Shown here in pieces: positions 9,131 through 17,165 of a stretch of DNA of 25,931 nucleotides. Made by a program: the position numbers and the translations under genes. This stretch comes from a virus: positions 1 through 25,931 of the IMG/VR virus record IMGVR_UViG_3300032291_003299; one strand, written 5' to 3'. The notes beneath the pieces were generated by a model. It worked only from the letters and a program-made list of their open reading frames with translations. It was not told the origin of the DNA and ran no database searches. The first letter of the stretch is position 1, and each line of letters starts with the position of its first letter.

Positions 9131-10705
9131 TTATAGCTCCGCCGAAAAATCTATATACGAGTTTCCAGTTCCACCGTCAATTAAAATTGTTGAATTTCCT
9201 GCAACTAATCCAGAAGCAACAGTTACTCCAACATTTACTTGTGATTTATGTCCAGCTACTCCAAAAATAGTTGCTACTGCTACTCCTGCAAATGCTGAGT
9301 TCCAAACTTCAAAAGTGCTTGCTGTTCCATACACTGCAGAAGGCCCTGATCTTTTTGGCTGAATTGGTATATTTATTCTAGCTGTTGTTGTTGATCCGCA
9401 CAATCCAGTGCCGTATGGAGCGTATGCATTTTGCCCAACTCTTTCAAAGTATCTTTGGCATTTTGCTAACTCACCAGCAATATCTCCACCTGAACGAGAA
9501 AATGGGGTAGCTATAGTGCCAGCTTCTAATTGTACTCCAGTAACTGTATAAGACTGTCCATTTGAAAGAGATGTTACCCAAACATCTAATCTAAGTGTTT
9601 TTACATTAGATGCCATAATTCCTGGATTTGTAAAAACAAATTGCGGAGATCCATTTGCTGTAAAACTTGATGTTCCTGTAACATTACCATTAAAATTAAA
9701 TATACTTGCATCTACGGTTGTTGAAGAAAGAACTTGAATATTAATTGTTGTTCCTGCTGGAGCTTGTACCCATGCACCCATAATAATATTTTTGCCCATA
9801 AGCATGAGTGTGTTTTGAGTCTCAACTAATTGCATAAGATATGCAGTTGTTGAATTTGATGTGGCTGTTACTAGTGCCCCAGAGTTAAAATTTACTGGTA
9901 TATTAGAAGTTGTTCTTGCAACTGTAAATGTTCCAGATACATTAAAAGATTGCCATCTGTCTGCAGTATAAACTCCACCGCCTGAATTTGTAAACGAAGT
10001 TCCACGTTGCCAAATATCCATTCCGCCATTTATGCAGAAATTTTTGCCAGCAGCATCAAATCCTGATTTAGCCACATACAATGAATTAGACTGTGATTGT
10101 GTATATGCATCTGTTACTGAGAATAGTGGATTACCAAAGATTTCTAATGTATCTCCTACTTCCGCTGCCTGTGTTAAAACAACAGATGTTCCATTTGTAG
10201 CAGTATAATCCTGACCTCTTGTAATTAAAGTACCGTTAATATAAACCTGTTCATTTCCAGATGTATAAGATAGGGTTAAATTATTATCATCTAGTCCAGT
10301 TACGGTTGTTGTTGCAGATGCAACAGTTTTCCGCCATCTGACTAATTGAATTCCATTTCCAGTTGTCTGATCAATCCAGAGATCTCCAATTACTGGCGAA
10401 GACGGAGTAACTGTTCCACTATATATTTTAGCCCCAACCACACCGTCTGTTGCTGTATGCTGTTGAGGAGTTGTCCATTGTGGAGTTACGCCATTAGTCT
10501 GTAAAAATTTATTGTCTTGGCTAGTCTGAAGAGGAAGGAATGCATTTAATGCATTGCCAGCGGTTGTCTGGCCTGTTCCGCCCTGTGAAATTGGAAGGGT
10601 GGCAGAAGAAGTAACATTACCAGATGCATCTGTTGTTACAGGACCCGCTGTTGTAAGAGAGGGAACTTGTAAGCCAGATTTTACCTTGAAGTTTTTATCT
10701 GCCAC
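9131..10705 (-). CDS. Tail fibre with DKNFKVK module and carbohydrate-binding-like domain (524 aa)
   Basis: The start codon is GTG (10703-10705), with AGGAGGG 5 nt upstream. The N-terminus MADKNFKVKSGLQVPSL and QGGTGQTTAG linker match the 3332-5164 fibre. The next 110 residues (GDLWIDQTTGN, SGNEQVYINGTLITRGQDY) match that protein too. From residue 219 the protein switches to the binding module AGKNFCINGGMDIWQRG, then VQLEAGTIATPFSRSGG, CQRYFERVG, and ends YIDFSAEL. It is therefore a chimera of the two major fibre architectures in this block. Role inferred: adsorption. Confidence 0.84.
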   Translation of the reverse strand: MADKNFKVKSGLQVPSLTTAGPVTTDASGNVTSSATLPISQGGTGQTTAGNALNAFLPLQTSQDNKFLQTNGVTPQWTTPQQHTATDGVVGAKIYSGTVTPSSPVIGDLWIDQTTGNGIQLVRWRKTVASATTTVTGLDDNNLTLSYTSGNEQVYINGTLITRGQDYTATNGTSVVLTQAAEVGDTLEIFGNPLFSVTDAYTQSQSNSLYVAKSGFDAAGKNFCINGGMDIWQRGTSFTNSGGGVYTADRWQSFNVSGTFTVARTTSNIPVNFNSGALVTATSNSTTAYLMQLVETQNTLMLMGKNIIMGAWVQAPAGTTINIQVLSSTTVDASIFNFNGNVTGTSSFTANGSPQFVFTNPGIMASNVKTLRLDVWVTSLSNGQSYTVTGVQLEAGTIATPFSRSGGDIAGELAKCQRYFERVGQNAYAPYGTGLCGSTTTARINIPIQPKRSGPSAVYGTASTFEVWNSAFAGVAVATIFGVAGHKSQVNVGVTVASGLVAGNSTILIDGGTGNSYIDFSAEL

Positions 10706-10714
10706 TTAACCCTC

Positions 10715-13700
10715 CTACAATGCTACTTTGCTTAGTTTTACCGTTACATTTGTGCTTGTTGCATCTGTTATTGTTGCCTGCAAAACTCCGTCAGTGCCAG
10801 AGACTCCTGCAGAAATTGCCACACCAGAAATAACTCCACCTGTTTCTGTAATTGCAAACTCTGTCATATCTACAGACGATCCATTGTTTTGGACAATTAC
10901 CTTAGAAGTTCTTACCTTTGTGCCCTGCTTCAAAGATATCATATATTCGATACTTGTGAATGCTGACAAGGCTGTTGTGTCTACAGTTGTTGCGGTATTC
11001 GCTGATACAGTTGCAGTCTTTGTTTCAATTGGTACTACTAGAGTTCCCCATGTTGCAGATGAGCCATCTGTAGTTAAATATTTTCCTGAGTTTCCTGTTT
11101 GAGAAGGAAGGCTTACTGGTGCTGCCGCCCATTCAACTCCATTTGTAGCAGATGAATTAGCTGTGAGCAAATATCCATTTATTCCAACTGAAAGTTTTGC
11201 TGGGGTATTGTCTGCGGAAGCAACTAATAGGTCACCCTTTGCATCAAAAAGTGACTCGTCTACCTTTAAGTCTAATGCTGTTTGAGTTGCTGTTGATACT
11301 GGCTTATTGGCATCTGATGTATTGTCTACATTTGCAAGCCCCACATCAGACTTTGTAATACCAGTTGGAGTATTAATAACTGGACTTGTCAAAGTTTTAT
11401 TTGTTAATGTGTCTACTGTATCTTGTCCGACAAGGGTAGTAGTTGCGTTTGGAAGGCTTACTGTCCGATCTGCTGTTGGATCTACTGTTGTTAAAACTGT
11501 CTCAAACTCATTATTTGTTGCACCTTCAAAAGTAATAAAGTGTGGTTCTGGAAGGTATATTCCATGAATTCGTGGAGTGCCTCCAGTAGCCGTAATTTCT
11601 GGCCCATTAATTGTTGGGGTTGTAAGGGTTTTATTTGTAAGTGTTTCAGTTTTTGAAGCTGTTGATTTATCATCTAGCTGTGTCTGAATTGCTGAAGTTA
11701 CACCATTTAAATATTGAAGTTCTGTATTAGATACATCTCCAATTGTTGCAGATGATGCATCAATTGCTCCCACCTTTATTCCAGAATATGAAATTCCTGC
11801 TTCTGCAAAGTTTGTTGTGCCAGATGGTTTTGTAGTTGCTCCATGGAATATCTTAACTACTCCGTCAGATGCATCTCTTACAACTCCGCCAAATTTGCGT
11901 CTTGCGCCAACTGAGGCTGAGCCATTAGGGGTAACAGCAGCACTTGTAACATTTGTTGCTGTTTTAGCATATGTAAATGTTGTTGTGGTTGGAACATCAA
12001 TAATATTAAATGTTCCGTTAAATGTTGCGTCTACACCTGTAATTGTTACAACATCTCCATCTAAGTATGTATGATTTGCCGATGTTGTAAGTGTAGCGAT
12101 ATTGTTAGTAAGTGCCTTATTTGTTACTGTAGCAGTAATTGCTGGCGACTGAGTAACGGCAAATTCTGTATAAATACCGAGATCTACAAGGTCTGCCTGA
12201 TTGTTTGTACCAACGAAAATTGCTGGGTCTGTAACAGCAAGGTTCTCTGTTTCTACAGTTGTTCCACCACCACCAAATGTGATTGTTCCTTGAATAGCAA
12301 CATCACCCTGGATGTTTAAATCTCCAGATATACCTACTCCACCTACTACTGTAAGTGCTCCTGTTGTGGCACTTGTAGATTCTGTAGCAATTTCAATGTG
12401 AACATTTTGATCTGGAGTAATGCTCATTTGCTCATTGTCTGAGGCTAGTCCACCTGCGGCAAATATAATTTTATTTTGTGTTCCAGAGTCACCTGTTGCT
12501 AATACTAAATTACCTCTATCTGAATTGCCAGATGCACCTGTTACAAATATATATCCATCTCCAGGTCCTGTAATAGTAAAATCTGGATCAGAAAATGCTG
12601 AAGATGTAATTCCCATATCAATATATCCAGCAAGATCTGTGCCATTATTTGTGTACATGATTATGTCTGTTGAAGCGTTGGCTGCGGCGCTTTGATTTTG
12701 ATGAGCAATTTGTGCGTAGTCATTGTGATTTGTAACAGCAACAACAGTTGGATTAGTTAGAGTATCAGCAAATGTTTTTGCTCCAGGACCAATAGGTAGG
12801 ACTTCTACTCCTGAAAGATCAACTTGGCCATTTACATCTAAGTTTCCTTCGATGTTAATGTCTCCCTGAATACCAACTCCTCCAACTACGGTTAATGCAC
12901 CTGTTGTTGAAGATGTAGAAGGGGTAGGAATTTCAATATGAACATTTCTATCTGGGAAAATTGTCATCTGTGTATTATCAGACTGTAATCCTCCTGCAGC
13001 AAAAACAATGTTATTCTGTGCTCCATTTGCACCAGTTGCAATTACCAAGTCTCCATTTCCTGTGTGCTGTGTAGCTGTTCCAACAGGTGATACTGCGGCA
13101 GATGCTAGGTTTGCGTTTGTTTTAGAATAGGTAAATGTAGTAGATGTTGGAGTCCCATTAATTACATACGTGCCGTTATAAGGAGCGCCAACTCCAGAAA
13201 TTGTTACTTTTTTACCAACCGTAAATCCATGAGCTGCAGCTGTTGTAAGGGTAACTGTATTTGTTGTTAATGCTTTATTATTTACAGAAGCTACTGTAGT
13301 TGCTGGTGCTTCCATAAAAATATAACCATCATTGGCTTTTGTAATTGTAAACTCTGGATCAGAAAATGCGCTAGATGTAACACCCATATCAATCCAACCA
13401 GCAGCATCGTTTCCATTATCTGAATATGCAATAATATCCGTAGAAGAGTTAACACCATTTCCAGTATTTTTAACTACTAGCTGAGCATAATCGTTATCTG
13501 AGTCAATTGAAAACACACCCATTGGATTTGTATAGGCATCTGAAGTTCTTAGGCCAAGTGATTGAGTTCCTACGTTTAATCCATTTGAAGTTACTTGTAA
13601 TCCTGTTGCAAATGTAGGGTTTGCTGATGTTGCAATTGTTAATGTATTATCTACATCGCTATAAGTTTTAGTTATATTTGTTCCAGCCGTTAATGCTAGA

Positions 13701-14200
13701 TCAACTGCATCTTGAGCTCTTTCATCTGTAAAGTATTTATTTGTAGTTCCCTCAGAAACATTGTCTGTATTTAATGTTGGAATATCTGTAGTTAAAGCGA
13801 CAGTTCCCGATGCGTTAGGAAAAGTAATTGTTCTGTCTGCGGTTGGGTCTGTTACAAATAAAGTTGTTTCGAAAGAATTGTCTGTTGTTCCCTCAACAAT
13901 AATTGAGTTTCCTGTGACGATTGCATTTTTATTACTATCTAGTCCAACGACTCCGCCTGCTACGCCTATTTCTCCATTTTGAATGTAGTCTGTAAGTGTT
14001 TGATCTAGAGAAGACGGGACAATGTTTGCATATGTTGTAATTGAATTCCATGCTGTTCCTAATGCTGGAGATACAACAGAAGGACCTATCTTAATTCTAA
14101 GTGTGTCTGTTTCTACTCCAACCTCGCCTGGGCGAAGAACTGGATTATTTGTTGACCAATTTGATGCTGTATCTCTACGTAATTGAATTCTAACTGCCAT
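10715..14200 (-). CDS. Long tail fibre / tropism determinant-like structural protein (1161 aa)
   Basis: This is the largest gene in the window. The N-terminus (MAVRIQLRRDTASNWSTNNP, then GEVGVETDTLRIKIG) matches the Mtd N-terminal domain pattern found at the start of many phage fibres. The centre carries duplications: two copies of a block STDII.Y..NG.D.AG.IDMG.TSSAFSDP (about residues 253 and 510), each followed by VHIEI..STS.TTGALTVVGGVGI, and two copies of a TNKALT..TLTT..H..(G..VTI.GV) unit (about 303-360 and 690-753). KTETLTNKTLTTPTI repeats and KSDVGLANVDNTSDANKPV (about 945-975) are shaft motifs common in fibres. The protein is nearly free of Cys. It probably forms a long trimeric fibre or baseplate connector. 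Confidence 0.86.
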   Translation of the reverse strand: MAVRIQLRRDTASNWSTNNPVLRPGEVGVETDTLRIKIGPSVVSPALGTAWNSITTYANIVPSSLDQTLTDYIQNGEIGVAGGVVGLDSNKNAIVTGNSIIVEGTTDNSFETTLFVTDPTADRTITFPNASGTVALTTDIPTLNTDNVSEGTTNKYFTDERAQDAVDLALTAGTNITKTYSDVDNTLTIATSANPTFATGLQVTSNGLNVGTQSLGLRTSDAYTNPMGVFSIDSDNDYAQLVVKNTGNGVNSSTDIIAYSDNGNDAAGWIDMGVTSSAFSDPEFTITKANDGYIFMEAPATTVASVNNKALTTNTVTLTTAAAHGFTVGKKVTISGVGAPYNGTYVINGTPTSTTFTYSKTNANLASAAVSPVGTATQHTGNGDLVIATGANGAQNNIVFAAGGLQSDNTQMTIFPDRNVHIEIPTPSTSSTTGALTVVGGVGIQGDINIEGNLDVNGQVDLSGVEVLPIGPGAKTFADTLTNPTVVAVTNHNDYAQIAHQNQSAAANASTDIIMYTNNGTDLAGYIDMGITSSAFSDPDFTITGPGDGYIFVTGASGNSDRGNLVLATGDSGTQNKIIFAAGGLASDNEQMSITPDQNVHIEIATESTSATTGALTVVGGVGISGDLNIQGDVAIQGTITFGGGGTTVETENLAVTDPAIFVGTNNQADLVDLGIYTEFAVTQSPAITATVTNKALTNNIATLTTSANHTYLDGDVVTITGVDATFNGTFNIIDVPTTTTFTYAKTATNVTSAAVTPNGSASVGARRKFGGVVRDASDGVVKIFHGATTKPSGTTNFAEAGISYSGIKVGAIDASSATIGDVSNTELQYLNGVTSAIQTQLDDKSTASKTETLTNKTLTTPTINGPEITATGGTPRIHGIYLPEPHFITFEGATNNEFETVLTTVDPTADRTVSLPNATTTLVGQDTVDTLTNKTLTSPVINTPTGITKSDVGLANVDNTSDANKPVSTATQTALDLKVDESLFDAKGDLLVASADNTPAKLSVGINGYLLTANSSATNGVEWAAAPVSLPSQTGNSGKYLTTDGSSATWGTLVVPIETKTATVSANTATTVDTTALSAFTSIEYMISLKQGTKVRTSKVIVQNNGSSVDMTEFAITETGGVISGVAISAGVSGTDGVLQATITDATSTNVTVKLSKVAL

Positions 14201-14205
14201 TTTAT

Positions 14206-14670
14206 TTAACCTACCCCTCCATCAATTATATCATCATTAGGTGTTGTGGTATAGTCTGTTGTTGCAGATCCACCGTCTAAAGAAACAATATAATTTCCGT
14301 ATTCTACATAATTGCCATAATCTAGTGTTCTAACTCCACCCTCACCTGCAAAGTGTGTGTGGTCAAGTAATTCTTTTGGACCAGCTACGTCGTACCAAAT
14401 AGATCCATTATAAACTTTTATTGTATTTTCAGAAGAATCAAAATATGTTCTTCCTTGTACTGGTGAAACTGGTGCTTCTGCAAGAACTTCAAATGAATTT
14501 GATGTTCCTGTTCCGCCGCCGCCAGAACCTGTTAGCAATGACCATGTAGAACCATTAAATATTTTTAATGCTCCCGACACAGTATTATAATAGATTTCTC
14601 CAGCGTAGGTACCTGCAGGATCTGTAGATAAAGCTGGCGGGGCAATTGTTGTTTTAAATTGCTTTGCCAT
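14206..14670 (-). CDS. Small virion-associated protein with two W-containing N-terminal repeats (154 aa)
   Basis: The protein contains two versions of the same ~35-residue unit, GEIYYNTVSGALKIFNGSTW and GRTYFDSSENTIKVYNGSIW, separated by a glycine linker. This G.(I/T)Y(Y/F)....(L/I)(K/V)(I/V)(F/Y)NGS.W unit is a common module at the start of phage fibres (also in the 14673-15977 protein as GQIYYNTVENVMYYYNG). The C-terminus (LDYGNYVEYGNYIVSLDGG) is tyrosine-rich. The ATG follows the upstream stop by two bases with little Shine-Dalgarno, so translation is probably coupled. It likely links or caps longer fibres. Confidence 0.76.
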   Translation of the reverse strand: MAKQFKTTIAPPALSTDPAGTYAGEIYYNTVSGALKIFNGSTWSLLTGSGGGGTGTSNSFEVLAEAPVSPVQGRTYFDSSENTIKVYNGSIWYDVAGPKELLDHTHFAGEGGVRTLDYGNYVEYGNYIVSLDGGSATTDYTTTPNDDIIDGGVG

Positions 14671-14672
14671 AA

Positions 14673-15977
14673 TTATCCAGTTATAACTACTCTGTACTTA
14701 TTAGCTGTTGGCTGCTCCGAAAATGTAAGAGTTACTACAGATGTTGATGTATGGTCTACATCACATTCAATTTGTGCGTATGGAGAAGAATTGTCATAAA
14801 CTTGTACAATTACATCCCGTGTTCCCAAGTTGTGTGTTGCAGTAAATGTAAATGGAGTCACTGCTGTAGTTGTTATATTAGTTGAAAATTTACGAACAAT
14901 TGCATGATAGTTTGTACCATCATTTGTAAGTGTCCAGTTATCATTTGTTTCATTCCATAGTACTTCTACGTCTGTAGATGTACCACGCTCTACACGAATA
15001 CCAGCATCTGCTGTTGGTGATCCTGTAAAGTCGGTATTAAGATTAATCTTATTATCAACAATGTTTACCTGAGTAGTATTTACTGAGTTAATTGTTCCAG
15101 TTACATTTAAATTGCCGCCAACTGTTAAGTTGTTAGTAATTGTTACGTCATCTGGCAATCCAATTGTTATTGCTGCTGTTTCTGCGCCCGAGCCAGATAC
15201 TGTTACCTCATTTGCGGTTCCAGTAACAGTTGCAATGTACGCTCCTGTTGTATCGGCGCCCAACTCTACTGAGTTTGGCTGTACTGTTGTGGTGATTGTT
15301 ACATCGCCAAGATTTGTCATTGTTGCAGAGCCAGCTACGTCTCCTGAGAGAGTAATTACAGGATCTTTATTAAGAGATACTGCTCCTGATGTTACTGTAA
15401 AGTCTGTTGAATTAAATGAAGCAACACCTTTATTTGTTGTGCTTGCATCTTCTCCTGATACTGTAATTGTGTTGTTTGTTACAGCTACATCAATTCCTTC
15501 TCCGCCTGCAACTGTTAATGTGTCAGTTAATAAATCAACTGTATCTGTCCCAGTGTCTCCTGCAATTAAAAGTGCTGTTGCTACTGTTACGGTTCCAGCT
15601 GCGGTTAAACGGCCTTGAGCATCTACTGTAAATGTAGGAATTGCTGTTTGTGATCCATATGAACCAGCTGTTACTGCTGTGTTATCTAAGTCAATTGTTG
15701 TGATACCTGTTGAGTCAACATATGTTCTTGTTAATCCAACGCCGCCTTCAACAGATGAACCAATTACATCTTGAATGACCTCTTGAGAGCCAGACATCGG
15801 CATCCATGGGCCATTTGGTGAAGATAGTCCATTGTAATAGTACATTACATTTTCGACTGTGTTGTAATAAATCTGTCCAGTTACAGGAGCTGATGGATTT
15901 GCTGTAAGCCCCTGAATTCTTGCGTTCTGAAGTTCATTCTTATTAAGATTGATATCAGTTACAAATAATCTTGCCAT
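14673..15977 (-). CDS. Tail fibre protein (434 aa)
   Basis: The N-terminus MARLFVTDINLNKNELQNAR followed by APVTGQIYYNTVENVMYYYNG is a typical fibre attachment region. The middle has DAQGRLTAAGTV, VTLSGDVxG-type (VITLSGDVAGSATM) and NNLTVGGNLNVTGTIN motifs, all recurrent in beta-helical phage fibres. The C-terminal 70 residues (THNLGTRDVIVQVYDNSSPY, then VTLTFSEQPTANKYRVVITG) are a small beta domain that recurs on phage fibres and on the 15991-16428 protein as HNMGYNPNVTVKN. AAGGAG lies 7-8 nt before the ATG. It is probably a trimeric fibre near the baseplate. Confidence 0.84.
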   Translation of the reverse strand: MARLFVTDINLNKNELQNARIQGLTANPSAPVTGQIYYNTVENVMYYYNGLSSPNGPWMPMSGSQEVIQDVIGSSVEGGVGLTRTYVDSTGITTIDLDNTAVTAGSYGSQTAIPTFTVDAQGRLTAAGTVTVATALLIAGDTGTDTVDLLTDTLTVAGGEGIDVAVTNNTITVSGEDASTTNKGVASFNSTDFTVTSGAVSLNKDPVITLSGDVAGSATMTNLGDVTITTTVQPNSVELGADTTGAYIATVTGTANEVTVSGSGAETAAITIGLPDDVTITNNLTVGGNLNVTGTINSVNTTQVNIVDNKINLNTDFTGSPTADAGIRVERGTSTDVEVLWNETNDNWTLTNDGTNYHAIVRKFSTNITTTAVTPFTFTATHNLGTRDVIVQVYDNSSPYAQIECDVDHTSTSVVTLTFSEQPTANKYRVVITG

Positions 15978-15990
15978 TTTCTATTCTCCT

Positions 15991-16428
15991 TTAGGATAGG
16001 TAAGCTATCCCACCGAATGGTTGAGCCATTGTCAGTGTTATTTTGTTAATACTATTATAATCTATTCCTGTTTCTAATATGTCTCCAGCGCTGTTTTTGA
16101 CAGTGACATTGGGGTTATATCCCATATTATGAGTTATCTCAAGGGCCCAGTAAGATCCTTGATTTGTAACCTGCCCGATTGAGAATGAGTATGTCAGAGT
16201 GCTTGTGCTTAATAGATAATTAGTTGCTCCAGCCCAAGTTAGGTCTGTTGGCTTTGGGCCGTAGAATCTTGTTGTTAGCTTGTCGTAGTAAAAATCTCCT
16301 TCAAGCCCCAAGTTCTCTGCAGGAACTCCATTACCATTTAATATTGATTTACCTCTAGGGCCCTGTGGGCCTGGAGTTGCAACAATTACATCATTAACAA
16401 CTTCTGTTACTATTACTGATTCTACCAT
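15991..16428 (-). CDS. Short collagen-like fibre / tail tip protein (145 aa)
   Basis: After a short N-terminal strand the chain has three Gly-X-Y triplets (PGPQGPRGK, residues 19-27), a minimal collagen-like stretch often used to hold phage fibres as trimers. GDFYYDKLTTRFYGPK follows and matches the post-collagen motif seen in many phage tail proteins. The C-terminal half (HNMGYNPNVTVKNSAGD, then FGGIAYLS) is the small beta domain that also ends the 14673-15977 fibre. One base separates its ATG from the upstream stop at 16430. It is likely a short spike or connector. Confidence 0.78.
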   Translation of the reverse strand: MVESVIVTEVVNDVIVATPGPQGPRGKSILNGNGVPAENLGLEGDFYYDKLTTRFYGPKPTDLTWAGATNYLLSTSTLTYSFSIGQVTNQGSYWALEITHNMGYNPNVTVKNSAGDILETGIDYNSINKITLTMAQPFGGIAYLS

Positions 16429-16429
16429 T

Positions 16430-16780
16430 TTAAATTGTCACCGATCTGCTAAGTGTTAGAAATCCTTCTAGCAATTTAATTTTATTTCCATTGCTATCTG
16501 AAACCATAATGTCGTATGATGATTTTGGATAGAATAGTTTGTTTGTTTGGGTAGGAGTCATTTTTATTGTAAGCTTACCAAGCAATGGGGTTATTGTAAT
16601 CCCGCCCGTTGATGGTGACGTTAAAGTAAATGCTAATTTTGATCCACCTTTTGTATCACGGACTTGCATTTTTGCTGTTGCGCCTGTCAAGTCAATAGGT
16701 AATCCATTATTGTCTTTATATTCAACAATAAATGAAAAAGTAGCATTTTGATCTACTTCGAAATTCTTTTGTCCTGCCAT
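16430..16780 (-). CDS. Beta-rich baseplate/upper fibre protein (116 aa, BppU-N-like)
   Basis: The sequence MAGQKNFEVDQNATFSFIVEY followed by DLTGATAKMQVRD, an ITPLLGKLTIKM stretch and SSYDIMVSDSNGNKIKLLEG has the order of short beta strands of BppU-type N-terminal domains found in baseplate proteins. The D(L/I)(T)GA.A.(M/L)Q(V/I)R motif is the most telling. It is the first gene of the fibre block in transcription order. The ribosome binding site GGAG lies about 10 nt before the ATG within sequence that can fold (see the hairpin at 16806-16831). Family assignment is from pattern memory only. It likely bridges the baseplate to the fibres encoded downstream. Confidence 0.68.
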   Translation of the reverse strand: MAGQKNFEVDQNATFSFIVEYKDNNGLPIDLTGATAKMQVRDTKGGSKLAFTLTSPSTGGITITPLLGKLTIKMTPTQTNKLFYPKSSYDIMVSDSNGNKIKLLEGFLTLSRSVTI

Positions 16781-16800
16781 TTGCTAGTACTCCTAAATAG

Positions 16801-16831
16801 GAAAACTCCTATGCTTATTTTAGCACAGGAG
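16801..16831 (-). terminator. Probable intrinsic terminator or regulatory hairpin between holin-like gene and fibre block
   Basis: On the minus strand a 10-bp stem (arms at 16822-16831 and 16806-16815, one G-U pair) with a 6-nt loop AAAATA is followed by TTTTC. It lies between the stop of the holin-like gene and the first fibre gene, so it could end holin transcription. The U tract is short (four), and the arm also carries AGGAG that resembles the downstream Shine-Dalgarno, so a role as a partial attenuator is possible. Confidence 0.5.
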
Positions 16832-16854
16832 CTATCCTAACTGTAATGATTAAA

Positions 16855-17097
16855 TTACTTGTTTGTAAACCCGAATTCTTTATTTGCTGGGCTTAGAGCC
16901 TTAAGAATAACTGGAGCCACTGCTGCGAATCCACCCATCAAAAGATCTCTTGGACTTGTATTGCCAGTCATATATAGAGCAATTGCTGCTGAAAGAAATG
17001 CACGAGCATAAGTTCCAAGTGCTGCTAGAATCTGTTCTGTCATAACTACTTTCCCATCTTTATTTAAATCGGCCTTGTCAAAAGTTTTTGTGGCCAT
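16855..17097 (-). CDS. Putative holin-like small membrane protein (80 aa)
   Basis: This short protein has two hydrophobic segments, about residues 30-46 (YARAFLSAAIALYMTG) and 51-70 (DLLMGGFAAVAPVILKAL), separated by a polar turn NTSPR, and a polar C-terminus with K residues. The order ARAFLxAxxA...GxxAAxxPVxLxAL resembles small phage holins of the r1t-like group; this is a pattern match and was not searched. The N-terminus has DLNKDGKV, a single calcium-binding EF-hand-like loop, which is unusual for a holin. A GAGGAG ribosome binding site lies about 8 nt before the ATG, and an extended -10 lies at 17157-17165. Holins make membrane lesions that release lysozyme. The lysozyme-like gene here is distant (20274) and on the other strand. 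Confidence 0.6.
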   Translation of the reverse strand: MATKTFDKADLNKDGKVVMTEQILAALGTYARAFLSAAIALYMTGNTSPRDLLMGGFAAVAPVILKALSPANKEFGFTNK

Positions 17098-17165
17098 ATT
17101 ATCGTCTCCTCGTGGGCGGTGTGCCCATGAATTTTCGGTTTTACCCGAATACTATAATTCTACCA
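17098..17165 (-). promoter_or_regulatory. Leader of the holin-like gene with extended -10 TGGTAGAAT
   Basis: On the minus strand TGGTAGAAT (17157-17165) provides an extended -10, immediately after the reductase stop codon; the same nine bases occur before the reductase gene. The ~50-nt leader that follows can form TTCGG..CCGAA and GGGC..GCCC hairpins before the GAGGAG site. A clear -35 is not seen. Promoter assignment is tentative. Confidence 0.4.

Noticed and set aside
15112-15618. Plus-strand open frame of 168 codons opposite a tail fibre
   Set aside because: It is rich in Val, Pro and Thr as the complement of a Thr/Val/Gly-rich fibre; no start signal is seen and the fibre frame is the supported one.
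1-16780. A diversity-generating retroelement acting on the fibres (Mtd-like N-terminus in the 1161-residue protein)
   Set aside because: No reverse transcriptase gene and no adenine-biased template/variable repeat pair was found in the window; the Mtd-like N-terminus is shared by many phage fibres.
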